This document shows, piece by piece, positions 52,590 to 62,473 of a DNA stretch of 64,000 nt. Every line of letters starts with the position of its first letter. Positions within the stretch are counted from its first letter, which is position 1. Source of the DNA: Izhakiella australiensis (lineage in GTDB: Bacteria; Pseudomonadota; Gammaproteobacteria; Enterobacterales; Enterobacteriaceae); NCBI RefSeq assembly GCF_002006995.1, contig NZ_MRUL01000007.1:141223-205222 (forward strand), written 5' to 3'. The notes below the pieces were generated by a model. The model was not told where the DNA came from and ran no database searches. It saw only the letters and a program-made list of their open reading frames with translations. The translations under genes were made by a program, and so were the position numbers.

Positions 52590-55500
52590 TTAACTCTCAG
52601 GTAATAGTTGAATTCTCTGGAATCCTACAATATTTTCATTAAAAACTTTTAATGCATTTCCCTTGCCTACCTGTGTTGTTATTTGCCCGCCTTCTTTTTT
52701 CAATCTTGCACTTTCGTCTGCCCAGTTTTTTGTTCCAACTTTCAATTCTGGAAACAGCTCCCTTTCTTTTTCATTCGTTACCAACGCTATTTCTTTTATT
52801 TTTTCCCATGTTCCTTTTTTCACTGTGAACTGAACAAGAACTCCATTGTACTTCAACGAATAAGCTAACGCGGGAGATATTGAGGTTTCAGACGTACCTT
52901 TTAATTTTCTTTCACTTACAAGATGGGTGTAGTCTGCTTCAGACATTGTTCTGAACACGATCTCATTATCATCGCAGTCATGCTCTAACACTGGCTGGTG
53001 CCAATCTTTTTCGCCACGTACGGGGACGCCTGGCAGTCCGTGCTGTGACCGCTGGTTACTTAATCCTGAAAAATCTCTGACATAATCAGGCTGGTATTTT
53101 TCGGTTGCTTTAGAAACAATACTGGCCTGATGGGATAGAGTTACAGGGTAGGGATTTGATTCAAATCTAGCAATATTTTTATTAGCTATTGATGAAGCAA
53201 AAGCATGACGTTGCCCACGTAACTCTCTAATTCCTCCCATATATTCTATTACGTCTTGAGCGGTATAATAATTAAAATCCTTGACGTAATCCTTTATTCT
53301 ATCTTTTAAGGGGTTGGGTGTGTAACTTATATCGCCTGGCGATACATTTCCATGAAACTCTTGAGCAATGTCTGATTCATCTTCTCGATTCTCCAGATTT
53401 TTTTTTGTTGTATCGTCCATGGTCACCCTGGCGGGGTTAATGCGATCTGTCACCTGGGGAGTACTTTGCCGCGAATGCCCTGCTAAAGCCTCTTCCGGTT
53501 TCACAGGCGTGGCATTTTTAGGCGGGAGCGGCATTAAATGCGTTGCCCCGGGCAGCTCTCTGTCTTTTCCTGTTTTTGATGTTTGCGGTCTGCTTTGGGT
53601 GCTTTCTGGCTGGGCTGTTTCTTTCGCCAGTTCCGGCGCGGGCCGCGGCGTTTCAGGGGCTGCGGTGAGTGTCTGCTCCTCGCGGCCGCGGCTACCCACG
53701 GGCTGCTTCGTAAGGTCCTTGGCCGGTCGGCCAGCCGTGCCAGCAGCCGTTTTTTTAGTATGGGAGGGTGAGGATGTTTCAGCCGGAAGTTTACGCCCTC
53801 CGCCGGCATTTTGCAGGCGATAGGCTAATTTATGGAGACCGCTTCCCTGCTTCCAGGTTGCCCCGTTGTCCCTGGAGATTTTCATTACGCCCGCCTCGAT
53901 TTTTCCCAGCAACATGGTATTGCCGATTTTAAAGGTGCGTACCGGCAGGTTAGACTCCACCGTATAGACCGGTGACTCGCTTCCTATTTTCTCAAGTGTT
54001 TCGAGGGAGGCGGATGTTTCTATAGATTTGCTGAGTTTTATCTGTGATGACATATGCCTGGCCAACTCATAGGAGTGCTTAACACTAATGCCGCTGTCCA
54101 GCAACGCCTGGTAAATGGCCAGCGGCTCTCCGGTCTCAACGGCGTACTGGATGCTTCGCCCGACCATCGCCAGATCGATGGTTTTGTCTGCAATCATCAG
54201 CGTATATTTCACTGAGGCCCCACCGACCCGACTGAATTTTCCTATCCTGGCGCCAATGCGCCCGGCAGGAATGCTCCCGACAACCAGTCCGGCAACCGCC
54301 AGCGGGTCTGGCTCGGTGCCTTCTGCCACATCGGCAGTAATCTCGGCGGCCGCCTGCGCGGAGCCGATAACCCATCCTGCTGGTGTAAAAGCGGTAACGG
54401 CTCCGACGCTGACGTCAATCCAGCTGCCGATGTATTCAGCCCTATCTTTATCCGCCTCTGTTTGCTGAACTGTCTGACCCGTGATATCGCTGGCCACAAG
54501 CTGCGTCTGCCCGCTGAGCGTTGAGAATGGCCGGGAGAATGACCGCAGATACCCGGCGGCCGTCAGATTGTCCCAGGTGATTTTAAGTTGGTATTGTTGC
54601 TGTTTTGCAGTCACTCCCGGGTCGGGAATTTGACTTCCCGATATCGCCCGGGATATTAGCAATAGATTCGTGGGATATGGCTGAACAACGGGATATTTTT
54701 TTCCTAAAATACTTTCTGCACTATAATCTTCGTCGACAATGTCTACAAAATGTGAAGATAGATGTGCAATATCCATCGGTTCTGATCCGCGATTAAAATT
54801 GTCTGGAAAATTCATGCTGCCATTTTTAATTGCGTTAAACCGCTCTAAACCTGTAGGGACTAAATAGAGATAGTTTATTTGGGTCGGGTGTACCATAGCC
54901 AGGTTAGGAAGATCCTTCACTATGCTCTCTGAAAGATCCTTTCCTTCTCTCACGAAATAATAAGGGTTCTGCGAATTTAAACTAATCAGTAGGCCGGTTT
55001 TAGCCCCGGGGGGGGCAGGCAGTAAAAAAGTGTTTCTGATGAAAAAACTATTTATCCTAACCGGCAATAGTATGGTGGCACCTAATCTGGCCAGATAAGC
55101 ATTATTCCGGACGCTCTGCGGTAAGCTCTGATCGTTTTCAATCTGGCGTAACACCTGTTTAATGGCGTACAGATAGGTGGTTTTTTTCTTATCATCCGTA
55201 AATGTGTTCCAGGCTTCATCAGGACTGAAGTCCACCTGGTCTGCCCGTAAACGCTGCTCCGGAGTCGCGCCCGCCTGAGCATCCGTGCTGCGCTTGCCTC
55301 TTCTGCTTCGCGGGCGTGCCTCCTCCCGCTCAGCGCTCTCCCTCCATGCTTCAGCCTCCGCTAACGCCGGCAACGTCTGCTCCCCGGCGCCGGAAGGCAC
55401 CATCATGCCATGCGCTTTATTGCCGTTGTCAGACCCATTCACACTGCTGTTGAGGGCGTTGCACGCCCCTTTATAACCGGCCGTAGTGACGCCACTGAGT

Positions 55501-56099
55501 ACAGCGTCAGTCAGCATCTGCCCTGCTGAGGCCATTTTTATCTTTTCACTCTGTTTCCCTTGCGTCACCCGCTCATAAACCGCTTCAAAACTGTTTTCGC
55601 TGCCCGCCAGCTGACGGTTACGCAACCCGGCCCCCGCCGTTATCGTACTGCCGGCGGCAAACTTTAGTGCGCCCGGCAGAGGCGTCATCGCTAATCTGAA
55701 GCCGAACTGCGTCAGTTTCTTTTCCAGCAGGCTGTTAATCGCCCTGAAAGGGATGTCCTCACCCGGCATGGTGAATTTTTTCAGCTGATGAACGGCGTAC
55801 GGTATTCTTATCACGTCTTTTGCCGTCCTCAGCGCGATGCCCGTCAGGGCTGACAGGCCGATGACCAGGCCCAGCGCATCGAACGACAGCGTGACAACCA
55901 GGCGGGCACTGCCTGACGAGGCTCTCTGCTGCCCCCACTTCACGATGTATTCGGTCAGCCCTTTTTCCAGCCCGGCGTACTGCTCCGGACTCAGCGGGGG
56001 CCTGAGCTCCCCGCGGCGGGCGTTTTCAAACTCAGCGGCCAGCCGGGTGGCAAACAGAAAGCCCTGAGGATCGCCGTCTGAAAGCACATCACCGGTCAA
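52590..56099 (-). CDS. Large eCIS-associated effector, possible ADP-ribosyltransferase tip
   Basis: About 1169 aa; the start is uncertain (TTG 56099 or GTG 56087), overlapping the end of the DUF4255 gene. Residues 60-240 contain hydrophobic helices (RLVVTLSFDALGLVIGLSAL). A basic, furin-like RSRRGKRS occurs near 265. The middle (about 290-760) has a second hydrophobic region (VSVGAVTAFTPAGWVIGSAQ). A proline-rich linker (about 790-900) leads to a C-terminal domain. There, R1050 (IVFRTMSEADY), TSETSIS at 1069-1075 and E1155 suggest an ART R-S-E fold, at low certainty. The C-terminal DNA is visibly AT-richer than the linker. Payload position after Pvc16 supports an injected toxin. Confidence 0.6.
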   Translation of the reverse strand: MTGDVLSDGDPQGFLFATRLAAEFENARRGELRPPLSPEQYAGLEKGLTEYIVKWGQQRASSGSARLVVTLSFDALGLVIGLSALTGIALRTAKDVIRIPYAVHQLKKFTMPGEDIPFRAINSLLEKKLTQFGFRLAMTPLPGALKFAAGSTITAGAGLRNRQLAGSENSFEAVYERVTQGKQSEKIKMASAGQMLTDAVLSGVTTAGYKGACNALNSSVNGSDNGNKAHGMMVPSGAGEQTLPALAEAEAWRESAEREEARPRSRRGKRSTDAQAGATPEQRLRADQVDFSPDEAWNTFTDDKKKTTYLYAIKQVLRQIENDQSLPQSVRNNAYLARLGATILLPVRINSFFIRNTFLLPAPPGAKTGLLISLNSQNPYYFVREGKDLSESIVKDLPNLAMVHPTQINYLYLVPTGLERFNAIKNGSMNFPDNFNRGSEPMDIAHLSSHFVDIVDEDYSAESILGKKYPVVQPYPTNLLLISRAISGSQIPDPGVTAKQQQYQLKITWDNLTAAGYLRSFSRPFSTLSGQTQLVASDITGQTVQQTEADKDRAEYIGSWIDVSVGAVTAFTPAGWVIGSAQAAAEITADVAEGTEPDPLAVAGLVVGSIPAGRIGARIGKFSRVGGASVKYTLMIADKTIDLAMVGRSIQYAVETGEPLAIYQALLDSGISVKHSYELARHMSSQIKLSKSIETSASLETLEKIGSESPVYTVESNLPVRTFKIGNTMLLGKIEAGVMKISRDNGATWKQGSGLHKLAYRLQNAGGGRKLPAETSSPSHTKKTAAGTAGRPAKDLTKQPVGSRGREEQTLTAAPETPRPAPELAKETAQPESTQSRPQTSKTGKDRELPGATHLMPLPPKNATPVKPEEALAGHSRQSTPQVTDRINPARVTMDDTTKKNLENREDESDIAQEFHGNVSPGDISYTPNPLKDRIKDYVKDFNYYTAQDVIEYMGGIRELRGQRHAFASSIANKNIARFESNPYPVTLSHQASIVSKATEKYQPDYVRDFSGLSNQRSQHGLPGVPVRGEKDWHQPVLEHDCDDNEIVFRTMSEADYTHLVSERKLKGTSETSISPALAYSLKYNGVLVQFTVKKGTWEKIKEIALVTNEKERELFPELKVGTKNWADESARLKKEGGQITTQVGKGNALKVFNENIVGFQRIQLLPES

Positions 56100-56835
56100 C
56101 GGTTAGCGCCACCTGGAGGCCCGTATTTTCACCTTCCGCTATCAGTTTTTGTGAGGTTTTCAGCGCGATATGCGTCAGCACCAGCCGGGCCTCCTCATCC
56201 CCACCTAGCGCAACCACCAATCTGTCGCGCAGAGCCCCGGCGATCATCTGTTGAGAAACGGGAGCGGCGTGTTCTACGCTGGCGGGCGTTGAGGTCACTG
56301 GCGTCGCGACTTCATGTTTATCACTCAGGCTAACAGGTACAGTAATGCAATAGTTGAGTGAAAGACGCGGACGATTGCCCAGCGACTGCCAGAAGTTGCC
56401 CAGGCTGTTCAGGTTTTCCTTCGGCGGGATAATCTGGGTATAAGCCCCTGGAATATCAGCAAGCTGACGGTTATTGATTAACGCGTCCAGTACCTGAGAC
56501 ATCACCTGAATGGCCTGGTTATCAGGCTGACTGTCCGGGTTACCGGCATCAGTGGCGGGGCCGGTGGACTCCCAATAGGTAATAAGGTAGTTGCACTGAA
56601 TGTTGACCCAGCCGGTTGATAACCGCCCGGTACCGGGATTAAATCTACGTGACTCCGCGGTGCGTAATTGGAGATCCTCGTGGATATCATAAAGAAACAC
56701 ACTGATTGCTGCGTCTGCCTGGGTCGCATTGACGTCCGGCAAATCAAAACGAATTGCCACACTCTGAGCCACGTATTCGCGCAGCATTTTCACCATTGCT
56801 TTATTAACTTTAACCAGGGTCTGATAATTAGACAT
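56089..56835 (-). CDS. DUF4255/Pvc16-like eCIS tail-terminating cap protein
   Basis: 248 aa. The N-terminal domain (about 1-175) matches the DUF4255/Pvc16 family: VKMLREYVAQSVAIRFDLPDV, AISVFLYDIHEDLQLR, and VNIQCNYLITYWES are characteristic. In PVC and Afp particles, Pvc16/Afp16 caps the distal end of the tube and sheath and fixes tail length. Sits between the AAA+ ATPase gene and the effector, the usual place. Ends by overlapping the effector start. ATG at 56835 with AGGA upstream. Confidence 0.83.
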   Translation of the reverse strand: MSNYQTLVKVNKAMVKMLREYVAQSVAIRFDLPDVNATQADAAISVFLYDIHEDLQLRTAESRRFNPGTGRLSTGWVNIQCNYLITYWESTGPATDAGNPDSQPDNQAIQVMSQVLDALINNRQLADIPGAYTQIIPPKENLNSLGNFWQSLGNRPRLSLNYCITVPVSLSDKHEVATPVTSTPASVEHAAPVSQQMIAGALRDRLVVALGGDEEARLVLTHIALKTSQKLIAEGENTGLQVALTVDR

Positions 56836-56908
56836 AATTTTTCCTCGACTAAAAAAGAATATTCTGTATTGGCAAGAGATGAGTTATGCGTTTCACTTAA
56901 AGGGTGTG

Positions 56909-58999
56909 TCAGAGAACAAGCCGGCCGTTTTTCGCTAATTCACGTGCCAGTGCCGTGTCAATATGATGCTGGCCAACCGCCTCGCTACCCTGTTCGGCGG
57001 CGAAAAACGAGGCCATTAAAGCGATGTTTCGGATATTCGCGCCGGTGATATGCGCGCTTTGCGCTAACTGATTGAAATCAACTTCAGATGAAAGTTTGAT
57101 ATTTTTCGGCCATATTTCTTGCCACATTTTTATGCGCAACGTTTCATCGGGATAAGTAAAGCGTGTAATAAATGTAAAGCGGCGATTAAAAGCACTGTCC
57201 AGGTGGCTGCGATTATTAGTAGATAAAATAACCAGTCCGGGATAATTCTCCAGCCGCTGTAACAAATAGGCGACTTCAATATTGGCATGACGATCGTGCG
57301 CGTCTTTGGTTTCACTGCGTTTACCAAATAAGGCATCGGCTTCATCAAAAAATAGAATACCGGCATCCTGCTCTGCCAGGTCAAAAATATGCGACAGATT
57401 TTTTTCTGTTTCACCAATATATTTATTAATCACCGTGGAGAGATCGACCTTGATCAAATCGACACCAAGCGTAGAAGCAAGCACTTCAGCCGCCATGGTT
57501 TTGCCCGTACCCGAGTCACCGTAAAATAACGCACTGATCCCGACGCCGTAACCCACTTTATCTTTGAAGCCATCCGCCAGCACTCTTTCCCGATAGCGGA
57601 TCGCCGCCAGAATTTCTTTCAACTGCTTCATTAGATCATCGGATACCAACAAATCGTTGAGTGTCCGCACCGGCGTTATTCGTTGAGCCAGACGGCCAAA
57701 ATTCTGTTGGGCACGAAGATTTAGCGCTTTGCGCAGATCTCCGGGTTGCAATATATCCATCGGGTCACGCTGGCGCCGATAAAGCGCTGCCTCGCGCAAT
57801 ATCAGCGGCAGACTTTGCGGATTGAAGGTATAACGCTGACTCAAGCTTATCAGATCGGTCTCCGGCAAGCCGGGGGCGGGCAGGCAGTCGGTAAGTAACT
57901 GCGCTTTCTCTTCCGGTGTCAACGCGGGCATGTCCAGCTGCAACGTGGGTGTTTTTTTCAGCCACGCGGGAGGCCCATAAGGTTCGATCAGGCAGACGAT
58001 CCGTAAGCCCGGCTGACTGAATAAGCTGGATAGTCCTTCCAGTAAAGGCGTCTTTTTTTCAAGCCTTGACTGCAGATTGCGTATCACGATACCCGCCGCA
58101 CGCATCCTGGTTTCTCTTAACAGACTTTTCATATGGGATAACAGTGACCGATCATCATGTTCGTCACCGTTATCGATATCGACCATCAGGGTGTCACGGT
58201 TTTCTGAAGCAAAAATAGCCGCGACTGCATTGGCCCGGTTGCTACCGGGTGTGCCCCGCAATAACACCACCGGATGAGGTTCATTGTCTTCCGTCAGTAA
58301 TACCTCTGCCAGCGCCTCTTTTAAGCAGGTGGGGAAAAAAGGGATGGCCGGAGGAGGTAACCACTCAACCCATGAAGCGAGTGTCGGGGCAAGATAATCA
58401 TGCCCGAGTAAAAAGTGATAGATGCTACTGTCGGTAATAAAGCGGGTCTGGCTCCAGCTCAGGTTTTTTTTATTTTCATCAATCGCTAATAACTGGCAGG
58501 CAATCAGCGGTGCCTGATGAAGAAAACTGGCCTGTTGCGCTCGCCTCTCACCGTCTGAGTGACAAAATAAAGCTAATGACAGAGAAAAACTGGGGAGCGG
58601 ATCCAGGCTTCCCCCCTGAATAACAGAAAACAGTTCATGGTAACGGCTATCGAAGTGAGGCAATAACCCTAATAACAGGGAGTCCCGTTCAAAATCCGTC
58701 AGTTCAAAGCGATCAATCAACGCGGTTAACTTGTCTGATGTTGTGCTTTGTACTTCGGCTGCCAGAGAGGGTACCTGATTGGCCGCTACCCAATGCGGCC
58801 TGCCAGCCGGATGTAATAGTCGGGCTTCAACCTCGTCTTCACTCAGAAGCCACGGCAAAAATCTATCGTGCAGCGGTTTAAGACGATAATAATAACGCAG
58901 CAAAGTTAGATCAATGCGTTCCAGTTCACGTAGTAATGGCGATAACGGGCTGTCACCCAGTAACAGCGTCGTCGGCTTACGGGTTGGGGAATAAGTCAT
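56909..58999 (-). CDS. Pvc15-like AAA+ ATPase of eCIS
   Basis: 696 aa. The C-terminal AAA+ module has Walker A GDSGTGKTMAAEVLA near residue 490, Walker B AGILFFDEADALFG near 546, sensor STNNRSHLDSAFNRRFTF near 592 with arginine fingers. A large N-terminal domain (about 1-430) contains an inactive AAA-like segment (VVLLRGTPGSNRANAV near 240). Pvc15/Afp15 ATPases are required to load effectors or stabilise them for packaging in such particles. Follows the tape-measure gene with a 35-base gap. Confidence 0.88.
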   Translation of the reverse strand: MTYSPTRKPTTLLLGDSPLSPLLRELERIDLTLLRYYYRLKPLHDRFLPWLLSEDEVEARLLHPAGRPHWVAANQVPSLAAEVQSTTSDKLTALIDRFELTDFERDSLLLGLLPHFDSRYHELFSVIQGGSLDPLPSFSLSLALFCHSDGERRAQQASFLHQAPLIACQLLAIDENKKNLSWSQTRFITDSSIYHFLLGHDYLAPTLASWVEWLPPPAIPFFPTCLKEALAEVLLTEDNEPHPVVLLRGTPGSNRANAVAAIFASENRDTLMVDIDNGDEHDDRSLLSHMKSLLRETRMRAAGIVIRNLQSRLEKKTPLLEGLSSLFSQPGLRIVCLIEPYGPPAWLKKTPTLQLDMPALTPEEKAQLLTDCLPAPGLPETDLISLSQRYTFNPQSLPLILREAALYRRQRDPMDILQPGDLRKALNLRAQQNFGRLAQRITPVRTLNDLLVSDDLMKQLKEILAAIRYRERVLADGFKDKVGYGVGISALFYGDSGTGKTMAAEVLASTLGVDLIKVDLSTVINKYIGETEKNLSHIFDLAEQDAGILFFDEADALFGKRSETKDAHDRHANIEVAYLLQRLENYPGLVILSTNNRSHLDSAFNRRFTFITRFTYPDETLRIKMWQEIWPKNIKLSSEVDFNQLAQSAHITGANIRNIALMASFFAAEQGSEAVGQHHIDTALARELAKNGRLVL

Positions 59000-59034
59000 A
59001 GTGTTACCTACCAGGGAAATAAACCGGCTGCGAC

Positions 59035-60865
59035 TTAAGCGGCGCTATCATTCAACTGCCATACGATGGCCAGGGGTTGTTGAGTCCAGGGTAAAACGGC
59101 TAACGTCATCGGCCAGGGCCAGTCTCTCAGTAAATAATCATAAGGCTCCGATCTGACTTTGATTTGCGGAAAAGCCCCCTCGGTGCTGATTTCGCCTCGC
59201 CGCTGTAGGAACAGCTGACGAATATCTGTCAGGCTCAGTTTCTGCCAGCCGGCGAGCTGCTGGCCAATCGCAATAAGCCATTCATCCATGTCTTTCTGTT
59301 GTAAGGGTGCCAGCGCATCAACCTGTGAGGCGTCTGTTAACAGTGACACCCCGCAGAGCAGTTGATTGAGGATCAGTCTTTCTGGCGTAACGATGGTGTC
59401 ACCCCAAACCAGCCAGTCAAGACAATACATTGCCTGCCAGCGGGCAGAATCACTGATAAAACGATCTTCTTCCCACAAGTTCAGACGGGAGAATAGTTTC
59501 GGGATAAGCGGCCATAGCAGCAGCAACCCGGCGTTATCGATCTGGTGATTTATTGCTGTTTGCTCATCCGCAGCCGGGGGGGGCCGCCCGCGTCCGGTAG
59601 TTCCAGCGTGGCACGGGTTTATTACGACGCTTATTCGCAGGCGATACGACGTAAGCGTCTGATTGTCTGCCCTGTCGCGGATCGGTAACCATACTTTTGC
59701 TCCTTGCGGTTGTTGCGTTATCCCGCTCTGATGTGGTCTGGAAAAAGTCCACCAACAAGCCTGCACCCCGCAATGATGCGGTGTGACTTCGTGCTAATAT
59801 TCCCTCACCCTGCGGTAACATGAACGGGGTCTTCGCCCGACTTCCCGGTGAAAAGTCTGTCATCCTGCCCGTATTCTGCAATGAAGTGCGCTGACTGCGC
59901 GCGAACGCATCCTTATCCTGTGCTGACCCGGATTGATCGGCTATTTGGACGGGCAAAGGACTGTTGGCATGCATTTTTTGCTGTGAACTTTTGCCCGGAT
60001 CCGGGCGCAGTAAACAACGGCACAGGTAAGTCTCTATCTGCTGTACACCCTTCAGCCCTTTTAGCTGACGAACAAACAGCCGGACCGCAGGCTGTTGCCA
60101 TACGGGCAGCAGCCAGTGCATCACCAGTAAGGGAGAGGGATTGCGCTGTCCTGTTGACAGGTTCCCGGAAGGTGGGTTAGCGAATAGCAATTGCGTAACC
60201 TGTTCAGCCGGAATTTCACGCTGACCGATGCCGTTTGCCCAGTCAGCCAGCTGACTGGCTGAAGGTCGGGATCGACTAAGCCAGTCACGTCCTGCAGGGT
60301 TGTTCAACAAATACAGCGCGGCAGCGATTGACAGCCGGCTGGCGGTGAAGCGGTTGTACCAGACTGAGGGTAGCCTGTCTGGTGATGACCATGATCCCTC
60401 AAGTAACTGCTTCAGCCTCCGCTGAAGCTCGACCACTGAGGTGGCCTGTAACAGTGCTTCAAGTGATTCAGGATTCAGACAACGACAGGCAAAGCGGAAT
60501 AACTGTTCGCCTTCGGACAGCTGTTCGCTGGCTGACCTGCCAGGGGCAGCGTCCGCAGAAAATGGCAACTTCACTTCCTTTATACATCCCCCTGACGCCT
60601 GTACACGGGCAAGACGCTCGCCAAACGCTTGTATCAGCCGGGGAATAAATACCGTGTCAAACCGGGAGGCCGGAATAACGCCCAGGTTAATAATCCATTT
60701 GATATCCTCCATCTTAACGGATATAAAAGCTTCTTGCGCACCCTGCCTCAGTGAATCTTTAATATTATCGGCATCAAGCACAGATGACGATAATATTCTT
60801 TCGCCGTGTTTTTGACAGGTTGAGTTGATACTAATAATCATTTTAGTAATCTTAATATCCGTCAT
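59035..60865 (-). pseudogene. Pvc14-like eCIS tape-measure/terminator gene, split by a C8 tract
   Basis: Two overlapping frames make one CIS_TMP-type protein. The first (60865 to 59564) begins MTDIKITKMIISINSTCQKHG and ends prematurely at RAAPPGCG. The second carries the conserved C-terminal half, INHQIDNAGLLLLWPLIPKL through LILNQLLCGVSLL to RSEPYDYLLRDWPWPMTLAV. The shift point is the run of eight C (G on the plus strand, 59576-59583). With seven C the frame would be continuous and give about 609 aa. The gene is therefore frameshifted, phase-variable, rescued by slippage, or a homopolymer error. Confidence 0.8.
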
Positions 60866-61275
60866 AATTACGCCATCACTTTACTGATCAGCCTGGGGAT
60901 TCATATTCCCTAGACTCAGTATTACGTATTTTATCTTTGCGAGCGAATTAAACTTTATTTCAATTTTCTTATTTTTTAGTCTTTACACAACCTTTTAACG
61001 GTTTTCTCATCTGACTGGCTATTCATCTGTTTTATAACCTCCACAAATCAGTCATTACGCCGAGCAGTAGTTAGCATGGAAGGTTTTTATAGCCATACTA
61101 TCGTTACACCAAAAAAAATTTACACCACAGTATGTCTTTCCCGAATAATTACGGTTCACATTACTCCATGCTTTCATTTTGTAGATGTTTTAAGTTGCAC
61201 TTTATGTAGGAATTATGCACGATAATTCGAACATGAAAATATATAAAAATATTACATTATAAGAGATGATTAGAT
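60866..61275. other. AT-rich intergenic region between fibre and tape-measure genes
   Basis: 410 bases, clearly AT-rich, with no coding frame of note. It may hold a promoter for the Pvc14-15-16-effector block. The gap is unusual because eCIS genes are normally closely packed. Confidence 0.6.
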
Positions 61276-62448
61276 TTATCTCGCATCGTGCAATTGAATG
61301 TCAATATTCCATGTTTGATTATCATTGAAAAATTCTTTCACCTCGCATTTAAACCAACTATATGAATGTGCATTTTTATTTTCCCATCTAATCATGCAGG
61401 TTGCAAATTTAGTGTTGTCCAGAAAACCCGTAATTCCTAATATAGCGTTTGCTGTTGCTGATTCCAATTTAATAGACTCTCTTTTGGCTGTCATAAACTT
61501 TCCATGACGGCCGTATACGTAAGCAACACAGCTGTTTGGATTATTACAGAAAAACACAGCAATACCATCTTCGTAAGCAAAGTAATCGGCTCCATGAAGT
61601 TGACACATTGTTTTTATCCACAGTTCATTCTGTAGACTCAGTCCGTTCTGTAGACTCAGTCCGTTCTGTAGACTCAGTCTGTTCTGTAGCCTCAGTCCGT
61701 TGTTTTCATCAACATATAAACCACTATTACTGGCAAGCTTAATACTCACCCCACGCGAATTAATTTGCATACCGTCCCCGGCATCAACGCTTAATCCATT
61801 TGCATCTAAAAATAAGCCGCCAGCTCCGCCAGAAGTACTACCATTATTTCCATGGCCCTCTCCGCCGTTTGTCCGCGCGCCTTTGGCCAGCCTGACGTTC
61901 ACGCCGTTGCTATCAACGGCAATTCCATTTCCGCCCTTTACGCTGACGCCGCTGGCATCAACCTGAATGCCGTTACCAGGGACAACCCCGGTACCCTCAT
62001 TGTCCGCGCGTAACCCGCCAGCAGATTTACAGTTGATATCCAGCCCTGCACCGCCGTGCTTCAAGCCATCTCCGAGCGGCAAAAAAACTCCACGGTCATC
62101 TACCTTGAGGCCATCTCCGACTTTAACGGCCACGCCGTCCTTATCTACGTAAATCCCTTTCACCGGATTGGTCTTTAACTCCAGGCGCCCCGTTTCAGAG
62201 AGCGTTAAACCGTCAGCCGGTCCGATCTGGCCTTCGGCGCAGCCCACGGCCTGACGGCCGATACTGGCAATATCAATGAGGTCGGCAAAATCGGTTTGCA
62301 GGGGAATACTGCCCGCTTTAAAACGGGCTTTCAGCGCTTTCGCCTGCGGCAGAGTGTTATCGGTGCTGTTGATGGGAGTTGTACCTGAAGCTGCATTGAG
62401 CAAACTCAGCACATTTTTCGTTTGATCCTGCGGATTTTTCTCAGCCAT
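61276..62448 (-). CDS. eCIS tail-fibre (Pvc13-like) receptor-binding protein
   Basis: 390 aa from ATG 62448, with GGAG seven bases upstream. After an N-terminal attachment region (about 1-85, FADLIDIASIGRQAVG) comes a shaft of about 14-15-residue repeats of the type GDGLKVDDRGVFL, GNGIQVDASGVSVKG, GNGIAVDSNGVNVRL (about 90-275), like adenovirus-type beta-spiral shafts known in Pvc13. Then four LSLQNG hexapeptides (about 250-273) and a cysteine-containing C-terminal knob (275-390) coded by AT-richer DNA. The knob sets target-cell specificity. Position right after the Pvc12-like gene supports the role. Confidence 0.75.
   Translation of the reverse strand: MAEKNPQDQTKNVLSLLNAASGTTPINSTDNTLPQAKALKARFKAGSIPLQTDFADLIDIASIGRQAVGCAEGQIGPADGLTLSETGRLELKTNPVKGIYVDKDGVAVKVGDGLKVDDRGVFLPLGDGLKHGGAGLDINCKSAGGLRADNEGTGVVPGNGIQVDASGVSVKGGNGIAVDSNGVNVRLAKGARTNGGEGHGNNGSTSGGAGGLFLDANGLSVDAGDGMQINSRGVSIKLASNSGLYVDENNGLRLQNRLSLQNGLSLQNGLSLQNELWIKTMCQLHGADYFAYEDGIAVFFCNNPNSCVAYVYGRHGKFMTAKRESIKLESATANAILGITGFLDNTKFATCMIRWENKNAHSYSWFKCEVKEFFNDNQTWNIDIQLHDAR
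61628..61699. repeat. 18-bp tandem repeat, four copies, inside the fibre gene
   Basis: Unit TTCTGTAGACTCAGTCCG is repeated at 61628, 61646, 61664 and 61682; the third and fourth copies differ by single bases. On the coding strand it gives the hexapeptide LSLQNG. The unit is a multiple of three, so copy-number change would alter shaft length without breaking the frame. Confidence 0.92.
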
Positions 62449-62473
62449 TTTTTTCTCCAAAAGAGTCGTGATA

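Noticed and set aside
55837..56067. Plus-strand frames within the toxin and ATPase region
   Set aside because: They are shadows of long minus-strand genes with clear domains and no ribosome sites of their own.
61628..61699. CRISPR array
   Set aside because: The 18-bp units are contiguous without spacers and lie in frame inside the fibre gene.
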